Of a stretch of 52,233 bases of DNA, positions 22,999 through 31,342 are shown in pieces; position 1 is the stretch's first letter, and each line of letters begins with the position of its first letter. The stretch comes from a virus. Position numbers and translations under genes: made by a program. The stretch spans positions 1 to 52,233 of the IMG/VR virus record IMGVR_UViG_3300037151_000077; one strand, 5' to 3'. The notes under the pieces are model-generated. The model was given only the letters and a program-made list of their open reading frames with translations, made no database searches and was not told where the DNA came from.

Positions 22999-23024
22999 TA
23001 GGGGGAGAAAGCATTCTCCCCCTA
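22999..23024 (+). terminator. perfect hairpin downstream of capsid gene
   Basis: TAGGGGGAGAA, four-base loop AGCA, TTCTCCCCCTA: an exact 11-base-pair stem in the 86-base gap after the capsid gene. No T-run follows, so it is more likely an mRNA-stabilising or processing hairpin, or a partial terminator. Confidence 0.6.
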
Positions 23025-23066
23025 TCTCACCTCACAAAAAATTTCAGATCCAAGGAGATCATCACC

Positions 23067-23585
23067 ATGAACGGATTCAACGTTTCAGAAGCCGGGCACG
23101 TTGTACAGGTCATCATTCCCGCGAGCATCTCGGGTGGAGTGATTGGCCAGGCTTTCTCGATGGCCAACTACAAGCACGCCTCGATCATCATCTCGATCGG
23201 AGCGCAAGCTGCCCAGGCCACTAAAATTATTCTCAGCGTGGGCACCGCGACTGCCGCACAAGGCACAGCGGTCGCCAACGTAACCGCTATCCCCTTCAAC
23301 CTCTACAAACAGGAAAGCGCAAGCGCCGACGTCCTCACCGCGATCAATAACATCGTGGCGGCGGGCTATCAGCCTTCTGCGACCGCCGACATCTTCTATG
23401 TCATCGAGATCGATGCCAACGAACTGGAAGCGACCCTGGCGGGAGCTTTGACCGGCACTGACGGTCAATTCAACTACCTGCAGCTTTCCATCACCAACGG
23501 AGCCAATGCTGACTTCGTTTCCGCTGTCGCAATTCTTTCCGGTTCGCGCTATGCCGAGGCACAAAGCCCCACGGCGATCGCGTAA
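23067..23585 (+). CDS. putative head decoration or structural protein
   Basis: 172 residues, strong ribosome site (CCAAGGAGATCATCACC). Beta-rich and low in charge (VVQVIIPASISGGVIGQAFSM; ASIIISIGAQAAQATKIILSVGTA), the composition of a virion surface protein. No family recognised with confidence. Its place directly after the capsid gene favours a capsid-associated role. Confidence 0.6.
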   Translation: MNGFNVSEAGHVVQVIIPASISGGVIGQAFSMANYKHASIIISIGAQAAQATKIILSVGTATAAQGTAVANVTAIPFNLYKQESASADVLTAINNIVAAGYQPSATADIFYVIEIDANELEATLAGALTGTDGQFNYLQLSITNGANADFVSAVAILSGSRYAEAQSPTAIA

Positions 23586-23681
23586 GGAAAAGAAGCACCT
23601 TGGCGAATTGGCCTTCAGCTCCGCGGAGAACCTGCCCGGAGCTGGAGGCTGATCAGCTAAACGAAGAGAGGGTTTCCAAAA

Positions 23682-23924
23682 ATGCTTATACGAATGATCG
23701 ACGGCCGCGATGACGGCGAAGTGAAGGAATTTTCTTTCGACGATGCGCAGGCGCTGCTGAAAACCGGCAAGGCGCAACCCGTCAATTTCAACGAAGCGGA
23801 TCCTCTTGCGAAACGCATCGAGGTCGCGGAAGTCCCGACAGATCGAGTCGAGCCCGTGGTAGTGGCGCGGGCGGCGGAGCCTGTTGCGAAGTTTCTGGCA
23901 AAAAAGCGCTTCGGACGGACGTAA
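23682..23924 (+). CDS. small conserved-type head-region protein
   Basis: 80 residues (MLIRMIDGRDDGEVKEFSFD ... LLKTGKAQPVN). A short protein with a start of this kind, then an A-x-x-LL-x-x-GKA-x-PV segment, occurs after the capsid gene in many siphoviruses. Function unknown. The second half is Ala/Val-rich and ends KKRFGRT. AGAGAGGG upstream. Confidence 0.6.
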   Translation: MLIRMIDGRDDGEVKEFSFDDAQALLKTGKAQPVNFNEADPLAKRIEVAEVPTDRVEPVVVARAAEPVAKFLAKKRFGRT

Positions 23925-23951
23925 GCTGAAGCTAAGTTGGGCCTGGCCAAG

Positions 23952-24323
23952 ATGTTCAACAGAACCTACCAGCTGCGAGCACTTAAGCAGGGTAAAGAAG
24001 AGGCGCGCGATGCCAGTCTATGTTTGCCCTGGGCGGGAATTTTCCGTCCGCGCGAGGCCTGGCGATCGCTGGTCGTCGTGGCCGCGGCGGCGGAGAAGGT
24101 GGAGTCTCGGCAAACCTTCTATCGTCCGAAAAAGACACTTCGTGCTGGGAAAAAGAAACGCAGTAATCGGCTGCAGGGCACGCAACTGGATCTGTTTCCC
24201 GACAATGGTGCTCAAGAATTTACAGGGGCGTCAAATTTTTACAGGCCGGTGAAGAATTTCACGCCGGATCCCAGCCGTCCCTTGCTCGATGTGTTCCCCG
24301 AGGCCTACCCAGAAATCAAATAA
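23952..24323 (+). CDS. hypothetical basic protein
   Basis: 123 residues from the ATG at 23952 (a TTG at 23937 is in frame). Lys/Arg-rich (GKKKRSNRLQGTQLDLFPD) with two similar blocks, QTFYRPKKTL and SNFYRPVKNF, suggesting an internal repeat. No ribosome site stands out and another frame is also open here, so the call is moderate. Lies within the head gene series. Confidence 0.45.
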   Translation: MFNRTYQLRALKQGKEEARDASLCLPWAGIFRPREAWRSLVVVAAAAEKVESRQTFYRPKKTLRAGKKKRSNRLQGTQLDLFPDNGAQEFTGASNFYRPVKNFTPDPSRPLLDVFPEAYPEIK

Positions 24324-24326
24324 AAG

Positions 24327-24405
24327 TTTCGCCATAGAGACGCGGAGGCAGGGAGAGCGGCGACAGCTTCTCATCCCTCACTGCCTCCACGTGTCCGTGG
24401 CGAAG
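24327..24405. repeat. long imperfect inverted repeat (REP-like)
   Basis: The left arm (about 24327-24353) and right arm (about 24374-24405) are mostly complementary. Both read outward as TTCGCCA, then a GAGACG/GACACG-type block, then GGAGGCAG. The element fills the 110-base gap between two head genes. Its wording recalls a dispersed palindromic repeat of bacterial chromosomes built from CACGGAGACACGGAG; that memory is unverified. Confidence 0.55.
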
Positions 24406-24433
24406 CATCTGCCGTTAACAGCCAAAACAAAAT

Positions 24434-25675
24434 ATGAATTCCATCGTCCGCACCGCCACCATCTCCGCTGAGCCCGTCTCGCTCGCCTCCATGAAGAACT
24501 GGCTGCGCGTGCCGATTACGGTCACGAATGACGACGTCGATATCGCCGACCTCATCACGGAAGCGCGCACGCATTGCGAGCTGCTGACGAACTGCGCTCT
24601 GGTGCGCTCGACCTTCGTGCAATATCTCGATCACTTTCCAGGCTCGGGAAGCCGCGAATACGATTCTTTCGGGAATGGCGGCATTCGGGGCTCTGGTCAC
24701 GATGGCTATGGAACGGACAGTCATCATCGCTGGCATGGCGAGATTAAGATCAAACGGCCGCCGCTCGTCTCCGTCGAGAGCATCTGGTTTATCGGCACCG
24801 ACGGGCGCCCTTATACCCTGAATCCCGGGCAGGATTTTATCGTCGACGTTGCGAGTCAGCCTGGACGGATCCGGCCGATTCCTTTCACGGTATGGCCGCT
24901 GACGCTTCATGTACCAGCTGCGATCGCCATTCGTCTCACCGCCGGCTATGCTCCAAACAGCGACGGCGTTCTGGCGGGCCAGACGGCGATCAGTGAGCCG
25001 GAAACCGCGACCTCGGCGCTCAACCAGACGTGGGAACCTTCGCAGACCGTTCCGCAGTATGCCTTCCAGGTCGACGAAAACAACAATATCTGGATTCAGA
25101 CGACGAGCCCGAGCGGAGTTACGGGGTCCGGAGCTCGGCCGAATTTCGAAGCCGTGGCGATCGGTGGAACTCTCGCGGGAGATGGCACGGCAAACTGGTC
25201 GAATTGCGGTCCATTGCGAGGCTTTTGGACGCCCGGCACTCCCTATGTGGGTTTGAAGCAGTGCGTCATTCTCGATTTCAACAGCAACCTGCAGCTCTTG
25301 AACGTTGCTTCGCTGATTAGTCAGACGAACGCTCCCTACTCGCTGCAGCTTGTGGGCATGGAGCCGCTGCCCTGGTCGACGATGCTCGCCGGCCTCACCG
25401 CGGATAACGGCGTCGCCGCAGCCTGGCTCTGTCTCGGACCTTACAAAGGCCTCGGCAACAGCGGGCTCGTGAGTCCAAATTCCCCCGAGCAGCAAGCCGC
25501 CGTCACCGTCGATTGGACGCTGCCCAAAACCGTGAGCCGGGCGATCAAGGTCCTGGTTACGCACTGGTATCGCAACCGCGAGCCGGTGACGCAGGGCTCG
25601 GTCAGCAAGGTTCCTCTGCACGTCGAAGACATGCTCGGCTGCGTCACGATTCACGATTTCGCGCCAACGCCATAA
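24434..25675 (+). CDS. gp6-like head-tail connector split by a large insert
   Basis: 413 residues. The N-terminal 175 residues follow the HK97 gp6-like connector: VSLASMKNWLRVP, DDVDIADLITEARTHCELLT, LDHFP, IKRPPLVSVESIWFI, and IAIRLTAGY. The usual C-terminal helices (VSRAIKVLVTHWYRNREPV) come only at about residue 370. Between them sits an insert of about 185 residues, beta-rich by eye (QYAFQVDENNNIWIQTTSP; LKQCVILDFNSNLQLLN). The connector part docks on the portal ring; the insert might be a surface domain. No ribosome site is obvious. Confidence 0.7.
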   Translation: MNSIVRTATISAEPVSLASMKNWLRVPITVTNDDVDIADLITEARTHCELLTNCALVRSTFVQYLDHFPGSGSREYDSFGNGGIRGSGHDGYGTDSHHRWHGEIKIKRPPLVSVESIWFIGTDGRPYTLNPGQDFIVDVASQPGRIRPIPFTVWPLTLHVPAAIAIRLTAGYAPNSDGVLAGQTAISEPETATSALNQTWEPSQTVPQYAFQVDENNNIWIQTTSPSGVTGSGARPNFEAVAIGGTLAGDGTANWSNCGPLRGFWTPGTPYVGLKQCVILDFNSNLQLLNVASLISQTNAPYSLQLVGMEPLPWSTMLAGLTADNGVAAAWLCLGPYKGLGNSGLVSPNSPEQQAAVTVDWTLPKTVSRAIKVLVTHWYRNREPVTQGSVSKVPLHVEDMLGCVTIHDFAPTP

Positions 25676-25681
25676 AAACAA

Positions 25682-26515
25682 ATGCCTCTGAAAACCATCA
25701 ACGGCTATCAGCCGGTAGGCTCGCTCGATCGCCAGGTCGATATCTGGGACCAGCCGCCGAATCTGATGCCCGTGCTTGTTGTCGCCGGCGTCTGGGCGTC
25801 GATCGTCACCATTCCAAATACGACGCAGTCGCCGATATCGCCCGAGCTGGGTCAGAAGCAAGTTTGGCCGCGTCTGGTGGGCCAGGATGTCTCGCAGGTC
25901 GCGCACACCGTCACGATCGGCTACATGCCCGGCCTGCTGAGCCGGATGTTTCTCATCTACAACGATCCCGACAACGGCGCGCGCCGCTTCGATATCGATC
26001 ACTTCGTGGATCCGGACGAGCACAAGATGGAGCTGAGAATTCTCGCCATCGAACGCAAGGACGGCTCGGATGTTTTCGATGCCATGCTGAACACGACGGC
26101 CGACATTATGACCCGCGACACCTCGGCTGGAGACGCGCGTGGCATGTCGAATCCCGCTTTTACGACCATCGCCACGGGCATCGCAGTTCGAGTAGCCGAG
26201 GGCAATGAAGTTCCGCGCGGCAAGGAGCTGCTGGCGAAGGCGAAGATTGCCGTCGCCTATCGCGAGGTCTTCATGCGTCCCTGGTATCTCGATCAATCGC
26301 CCGATGGCTCATCCTTTCCTTTTTGGGTCTCGGGCGGGACGACTTACAACACCATGCCGCTGACGCACGATCACTGGATGCTGATCCCGTCCGCGACGGC
26401 AAAGAACGCGAACAACCAGGCGACGCCGGGCGCGATGTACGACATCTTCGACATCGACGATCCCGGAAAGACCCATCATCACCTCGAAATCTGGAGCCGC
26501 CTGGTCCTTGTCTAG
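25682..26515 (+). CDS. head closure/stopper protein, apparently duplicated
   Basis: 277 residues. The first half (LDRQVDIWDQP, VAGVWASIVTI, VAHTVTIGYMPGLLSRMFLIY, RRFDIDHFVDPDEHKMELRILAIE) is a head-tail joining (HK97 gp7/SPP1 stopper) pattern. After about residue 140 a second, more distant closure-like unit follows (IAVRVAEGNEVPRGKELLAKAKI, DHWMLIP, YDIFDIDDPGKTHHHLEIWSRLVLV), suggesting two stopper units fused in one chain. It follows the connector gene, as expected for the neck. Confidence 0.65.
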   Translation: MPLKTINGYQPVGSLDRQVDIWDQPPNLMPVLVVAGVWASIVTIPNTTQSPISPELGQKQVWPRLVGQDVSQVAHTVTIGYMPGLLSRMFLIYNDPDNGARRFDIDHFVDPDEHKMELRILAIERKDGSDVFDAMLNTTADIMTRDTSAGDARGMSNPAFTTIATGIAVRVAEGNEVPRGKELLAKAKIAVAYREVFMRPWYLDQSPDGSSFPFWVSGGTTYNTMPLTHDHWMLIPSATAKNANNQATPGAMYDIFDIDDPGKTHHHLEIWSRLVLV

Positions 26516-26531
26516 ATGGCGTCTAGATGGC
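26510..26531. repeat. tandem 11-base duplication across stop and start
   Basis: GTCTAGATGGC occurs twice in a row. The first copy carries the TAG of the closure gene, the second provides the ATGGC start of the next gene. The ATG in the first copy opens a different, quickly closed frame. Confidence 0.85.
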
Positions 26532-26925
26532 AACCAAACTCAAGTCGAGCAACACGGTCAGCGCCACATACGTGATCAACCTGCGCACGACCGAAGCCAT
26601 GTTCAACATGAATGAGGCCCTTCTCGCGGCAACGCAAGACGTCTTCGCCGAGATCAAGGTCACGGCCGCGGAGCGATCGCCCGTGCTCGACAAGGAGACT
26701 TCGGAGAGGTATCCGGGCGAAAACCGGGATTCCATCACCGTCAGTGCCACCCAGGTGAAAAAAGGCGTGAAAGCGAAACTGGCTACCCATTCCGGCTATG
26801 GCGGATGGCTTGAAACCGGCACGGTGAAGATGGCCGCCAGGCCTTACATTTTTCCGGCTTTCGAGGAGCACATCGGCGAACTGCCCGACGCGGTGAAAGA
26901 GCGGCTCGAGGAACTAGACCAATGA
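26527..26925 (+). CDS. HK97 gp10-like neck/tail-completion protein
   Basis: 132 residues. The C-terminal signature SGYGGWLETGTVKMAARPYIFPAFEEH is diagnostic of the HK97 gp10 family. The N-terminal part has SPVLDKETSERYPGENRDSI. Located between head closure and tail terminator genes, as usual. Acts at the head-tail interface. Confidence 0.85.
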   Translation: MATKLKSSNTVSATYVINLRTTEAMFNMNEALLAATQDVFAEIKVTAAERSPVLDKETSERYPGENRDSITVSATQVKKGVKAKLATHSGYGGWLETGTVKMAARPYIFPAFEEHIGELPDAVKERLEELDQ

Positions 26926-27170
26926 GCGATTCGCGATTTTACGTTCGACTCCCTTATGTCTGTCCCCAGAGTGGGATGGAACTTCTTTGGGAGAAATGGC
27001 CCGATCGCCCCGACAGCATGTGGCTTCGGCACCTTGGTCCTGCGAGCTGCTCTTTGTCGGGCAAGAAATTCTATGCGCCCGTACAGCAACTCACGGAAGT
27101 CCCGTTTGACTTCGAGAACTTCTTCCCCGCGCCGAAAGCGAGCAAACGCAAGGTGAAGCAACGTGGTTGA
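26922..27170 (+). CDS. hypothetical protein in neck gene series
   Basis: 82 residues, coupled by ATGA with the gp10-like gene. Contains LPYVCPQSGMELLWEKWPDR and PASCSLSGKKFY, with a basic C-terminus (ASKRKVKQR). No family known to me. It ends eight bases inside the next gene. Confidence 0.55.
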   Translation: MSDSRFYVRLPYVCPQSGMELLWEKWPDRPDSMWLRHLGPASCSLSGKKFYAPVQQLTEVPFDFENFFPAPKASKRKVKQRG

Positions 27171-27786
27171 TGCCGGGGTTCTGGTCCGCGAGTACTTGCT
27201 CGGCCAGGCGGAAGTGACGGCGCTATTCGGGACCAATGCCAATGGTTCGATTTATGTCGCCTATGATCTGCCGGAACATTTCAGCCCGACTCTTGGGCCG
27301 GCGATTCAGATGTTCCGCGCTGGCGGCCACTCGCACCCTGAAATCATGTCGCTGCTCGATGCGCGCGTGCAAATTCGCGCCTGGGCCGACGTCGAGGAAT
27401 ATACCGTGGCCTCGAAGCTCTACAGCGCGATCGCTGACGTCCTGCACGGACTGTGCGGCTATACGGTAGCGGACGGCACGATCGTTCGAGCAATCGAGGT
27501 CGACGGACCATTCGAGATGACCGATCCCGAGACCGGTTGGGTCGCTATGTACGCTTTTTATCAGGTCATGGCTCGACCAACCGCCGGCTCCAGTTTCGGA
27601 CCGTCAGGCAGTGGACCGCAGCCCTATGTCGGCGTCTGGTATCAGGGCGACGGCGCACCAACCGAGCTCCAGACCGACGGCGACTTCTATCTCAACCTCA
27701 CGACGGGCGATGTGTACTTACAGGTTTCCGGATCCTGGGGATCGCCGACCGGCAATATCGCGGGCGGGGAGTGGGGAACTTTCTAG
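27163..27786 (+). CDS. tail completion/terminator protein (DUF3168-like) with fibre-like C-terminal domain
   Basis: 207 residues from GTG 27163. Residues 1-140 match the tail-completion family (LVREYLLGQAEVTALFG, DARVQIRAWADVEEYTVASKLYSAIADVL, FYQVMARP). The last 60 residues (VGVWYQGDGAPTELQTDGDF, YLNLTTGDVYLQVSGSWGSPTGNI) are a repeat typical of collagen-like tail fibres. The fusion could hold the following fibre protein at the head-tail junction. The neck role is known for the family; the fusion role is inference. Confidence 0.7.
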   Translation: MVDAGVLVREYLLGQAEVTALFGTNANGSIYVAYDLPEHFSPTLGPAIQMFRAGGHSHPEIMSLLDARVQIRAWADVEEYTVASKLYSAIADVLHGLCGYTVADGTIVRAIEVDGPFEMTDPETGWVAMYAFYQVMARPTAGSSFGPSGSGPQPYVGVWYQGDGAPTELQTDGDFYLNLTTGDVYLQVSGSWGSPTGNIAGGEWGTF

Positions 27787-27808
27787 TCTTTATTTTAATG
27801 AGTGCGAT

Positions 27809-30202
27809 ATGGCTGTGACGAATAAATTTAATCGCGGGCTGCAGGCCAATCTGCCCCTGTTCGGGGTCGATGGCAACTGGTACTTCTGTGAAGATACGGG
27901 GGCCCTGTTCTCGAGCGTAGGGACCACGCTGGTGCAGGTGTCCGCGAACCTTGCCGCTTACGCGACGCAAGCCCAAGTTGCCGCGGCCATTGCGGTTGAG
28001 ACTTCGCGGGCCGAAGCGGCGGAATCTGCGGCCATCACAATCGCAGAGAATTTTGCAAGCACCGCTGTAGGCGTCGAGGCCGCTCGCGCGGAGACCGCGG
28101 AAGCTCTTCTTCAGCCGCTGTCCGCCAAAGGCCAACCCAACGGATACGCCCCACTGAACGGCGCGGGGCAGATCCCATCATCCGCGCTGCCGGCAATTGC
28201 GATCAGCGAAACTTACGTGGTGTCTTCGCAAGCGGCCATGCTTGCTTTGGCAGCGGATGTGGGAGACATTGCCGTCCGCACCGATCTCAGCGAATCGTTC
28301 ATTCTGCAAAGCGAACCAGCCAGCACTCTGGCCAACTGGGTGCAGCTATTATTTCCGCCAGCGAACGTCCTATCCGTATTCGGACGCACGGGCGCGATCG
28401 GAGCACAGTCCGGCGATTACTCCGCGTTTTACGACGCGCTTGGTGCGGCTACTACGGCACAAAGCACCGCGGAAGCTTTTGCCACGAGCGCGGTCTCCAC
28501 CGAGACTTCGAGAGCCGAAACTGCTGAGGCCGCTGCGATCTCGACAGCGGAAACCTTTGCCACTGCGGCTGTGGCCACAGAGGTCACGAATCGCAACGCG
28601 GCGATCACAACCGCGGTCGGTACAGAAACCACCAGAGCTGAAGCAGCGGAAGCGTTGCTCGTTCCTAAGACCACGACGGTCAACGGCAACGCCCTGTCCG
28701 GCAACATCGCTATTTCCGCTACCCAGATTACGACAGGCACGCTGCCGCATGCCCAGCTCCCCGCGCTCGTGAGCGGCGACATTCCAAACAACGCGGCGAA
28801 TACAACTGGGACGGCAGCAGGGCTCACGGGCACGCCAAGCATCAGCATCACCAACCTCACGGTTACTGGCACGACTTCGTTCGCTGCTGGCTCGATTGCT
28901 TACGCGGCGCTGAGCGGCACGCCGTCGATTCCTACTTCGTTCGCTTGGAACGTAGAAGGCAACGCGACCGGAAATCTCACGCTTGCGAACGCCGGATACA
29001 CGAGCACCTTCAATCAGACGAGCGCGGTTGCATGGCTCTGGGCCAACACGACAGCGGGCACCGCGAGCACGGTTAATGCTTCACCCTTGCTTGAACTGGC
29101 GGCTAATTACTACACAGGATCGGCATCCGCACAGGATACTTGGACAATAGGGAGTTCGTTGGCAGCGGGCACTAACGGCGCAAGCACCTTAACCATTGCT
29201 CACACGGGAAGCACTGGAACGGCTGCTGTCAGTCTGGGGACGACAGGTGTATTGAGTCTGGGCACTCTTGTGGTGGGCGCAACGACTACGCCTTCAACAA
29301 TCTCAACCAGCGGCAACCATCTATATTTTACAGGTTCGTCGGGTTGGTATTTCAACACAGGTACCACCAGCGGGAACTTCAACATAGTGGCCGCAGCGGG
29401 ACACCCTATAAACTTCAGCGCAGACAGCAGTCTGATTGGGATAGGTGCTGGTTCAGGAACTATCAATACAGGCATCACCGCCACTGCCGCTGGCGTAATA
29501 GCGATAGGCAACGGCACAGCAGGCGATTACACGGGCAGCTTGCAGCTCGGAGCAATCTCTCAGGTCAACGGCACGGTTGCTACTAGCAGCACTTCTAACG
29601 CTTCTCCGCTGCGCTCGCTTTCAGCTAACTATTGGACTGGCAGTGCGTCGGCTACCGACACTTGGACAGTTCAGTCGTCCTTAACTGCCGGTACGAACGG
29701 CGCAAGCACTTTGACATTTGCGCACAGCGGAACAAGCGGCGGTCTTCTTGTCGCCTTCGCTGGTGGCGCGACCTTAGCGGTAGGCTCGACAAGCGTAGGG
29801 CTTGCTTGCACAGGCGGCATCTATGCTGGGTTTTATGCTTGCAGTAACGGTACTAACTACAAGATTGGATTAGTTCCTAGTGTTCCGGCGCTGCGTCTGG
29901 CATCTGATACTCCGATTACTATTTCAAGCACGGTTGACGAGACTGGTACGGTAGACACTCGCATTTCCCGCGCCGCTGCTGGCGTGGTCGCCATCGGAAC
30001 GACGGGAGCGGTTGGCGACGTCACAGGGGCCATATCGTTAACCAAGGTTCTCATGGTGGCCTCGTCCGCTGCTCCCACCAGTGCAGGCACAGCGGGCACC
30101 TTCGGGCAAATTATCGTATTCGGCGCCCTTCTCTACTTCTGCTCCGTCACCGGCGCGGCGGGATCAGCGACCTGGAACAAATTGAGCATGACCGCGGTCT
30201 AA
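27809..30202 (+). CDS. large fibre/whisker-like structural protein
   Basis: 797 residues from the ATG at 27809. After residue 60 there are heptad-like stretches with ETSRAEAAESAA/ETSRAETAEAA motifs (trimeric coiled coil), then long Thr/Ser/Gly/Ala-rich beta sequence. Two copies of a block with NASPL...ANY(Y/W)TGSASA(Q/T)DTWT...LAAGTNGASTLT lie at about residues 420-470 and 595-645. The fold is fibre-like with no enzyme motif. It lies between tail completion and tail tube genes, an unusual place for a fibre. Confidence 0.7.
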   Translation: MAVTNKFNRGLQANLPLFGVDGNWYFCEDTGALFSSVGTTLVQVSANLAAYATQAQVAAAIAVETSRAEAAESAAITIAENFASTAVGVEAARAETAEALLQPLSAKGQPNGYAPLNGAGQIPSSALPAIAISETYVVSSQAAMLALAADVGDIAVRTDLSESFILQSEPASTLANWVQLLFPPANVLSVFGRTGAIGAQSGDYSAFYDALGAATTAQSTAEAFATSAVSTETSRAETAEAAAISTAETFATAAVATEVTNRNAAITTAVGTETTRAEAAEALLVPKTTTVNGNALSGNIAISATQITTGTLPHAQLPALVSGDIPNNAANTTGTAAGLTGTPSISITNLTVTGTTSFAAGSIAYAALSGTPSIPTSFAWNVEGNATGNLTLANAGYTSTFNQTSAVAWLWANTTAGTASTVNASPLLELAANYYTGSASAQDTWTIGSSLAAGTNGASTLTIAHTGSTGTAAVSLGTTGVLSLGTLVVGATTTPSTISTSGNHLYFTGSSGWYFNTGTTSGNFNIVAAAGHPINFSADSSLIGIGAGSGTINTGITATAAGVIAIGNGTAGDYTGSLQLGAISQVNGTVATSSTSNASPLRSLSANYWTGSASATDTWTVQSSLTAGTNGASTLTFAHSGTSGGLLVAFAGGATLAVGSTSVGLACTGGIYAGFYACSNGTNYKIGLVPSVPALRLASDTPITISSTVDETGTVDTRISRAAAGVVAIGTTGAVGDVTGAISLTKVLMVASSAAPTSAGTAGTFGQIIVFGALLYFCSVTGAAGSATWNKLSMTAV

Positions 30203-30213
30203 AAGGAAAATTC

Positions 30214-30609
30214 ATGAGCATCACCTTAACCACCCCAGTAGCGTTCACCATCCCAGGCGTCACCGAAACTGACACCATCGGAGCGGCAACCAGTCTATTG
30301 CAGGACTTCCAAGGCATGACCTACACCGCCGTTTATAAGATCGGCACTGCGCTTGCAGGGAGTCCGCTCGCCCTGAATCAAGGCCCCGTGGCTTTGGCAA
30401 ACGGATACGTGCTCACGGTGATATTCAACCTCAGCACGGGCGTCTACACCTGGACATACGGACCTAACAGCGGTGGGGGCACCGTAAGCGGGGCAGCATT
30501 GACCGCTCTTCAAACGACATTTATAGCGAACAGAAACGCAATTGAGGCGGACGTTTCCGTAGCCGGCGGCCTCATGCCCGGAACACAAGTCAACTGGACC
30601 GCGCTGTAA
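30214..30609 (+). CDS. hypothetical structural protein
   Basis: 131 residues, beta-rich and low in charge (SITLTTPVAFTIPGVTETDT; AAGGLMPGTQVNWTAL-like end). AAAAGGAAAATTC upstream serves as ribosome site. Likely a virion or fibre-associated part given its place between the fibre gene and a terminator. Confidence 0.55.
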   Translation: MSITLTTPVAFTIPGVTETDTIGAATSLLQDFQGMTYTAVYKIGTALAGSPLALNQGPVALANGYVLTVIFNLSTGVYTWTYGPNSGGGTVSGAALTALQTTFIANRNAIEADVSVAGGLMPGTQVNWTAL

Positions 30610-30641
30610 AGAGATCAGCCACCCACAAATTCAGATCGTTG

Positions 30642-30668
30642 AAGGTCGGGATTTCTCCCGGCCTTTTT
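30642..30668 (+). terminator. intrinsic terminator before tail tube gene
   Basis: AAGGTCGGGA (30642-30651), loop TTTC, TCCCGGCCTT (30656-30665): ten pairs with one G-U, running into TTTTT. It separates the neck/fibre genes from the tail tube gene. Confidence 0.75.
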
Positions 30669-30723
30669 CATTGCCCAAAAGTTTTCGTCATTCCCCTCGG
30701 GGAGAAAAAGGAGAACTACCGCT

Positions 30724-31284
30724 ATGCCCGCTCAACCTGATGTAACGCAAATCATCGCAGGCCCCGGACTGGTCTATATTGCCCCGTTGGGGACTGCGCT
30801 ACCCGCCATGACTGCTCCGCTCGTCTGGCCCGCCGGCTGGTTCGCCGTCGGCGATACCGAAGCGGGCATCGACGCCACCTACACGCCCCACATCACCCCG
30901 CAATATGTGGACGAACAAGCAGCTGCCGTTTTTGACATCCTCGACAAAGAGGAATACTCCGTCTCGATGCAGTTGGCCGAAGTCTCGCTCACGAACCTCA
31001 ACGTGGCCATCTCCGCCTCGAGCTATGTGCCGGGAGTAACTCCGGTGATCAGTGTCGGATCGCTGCCCTTGGTCTACTTCATGGTGGGCGTGGTCGGACC
31101 CTCGGTCGACACCTACACGAACCGCGTCATCATCATCCAGAAAGCGATCTCGATGGGCGCCGTTGCCGTCAAGATCACGCGCAAAAAGTATCAGACGTTT
31201 GCGGTGAAATTGGATGCCCGGCAACTTTCCGGCCAGCCCCTGTTCACGCAGACGGATATCGGAACCGGCTACGAAGCCAGCTAG
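30724..31284 (+). CDS. major tail (tube) protein
   Basis: 186 residues with an own ribosome site (AAAAAGGAGAACTACCGCT). It contains GPGLVYIAPLGTALPAM, WFAVGDTEAGIDATYTPHIT and YSVSMQLAEVSLTNLNVAI, a layout typical of siphovirus tube subunits. The position upstream of two chaperone frames and a tape measure strongly supports the call. Confidence 0.8.
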   Translation: MPAQPDVTQIIAGPGLVYIAPLGTALPAMTAPLVWPAGWFAVGDTEAGIDATYTPHITPQYVDEQAAAVFDILDKEEYSVSMQLAEVSLTNLNVAISASSYVPGVTPVISVGSLPLVYFMVGVVGPSVDTYTNRVIIIQKAISMGAVAVKITRKKYQTFAVKLDARQLSGQPLFTQTDIGTGYEAS

Positions 31285-31342
31285 TAGTCATTTCACAAAC
31301 CCACAACCCAAGCACGAAATCTAAGTACGGAAGGCGACCAGC

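Noticed and set aside
24371-26296. 641-codon minus-strand frame
   Set aside because: Antisense to the connector and closure genes; Arg/His/Asp-rich composition typical of a GC-rich shadow frame.
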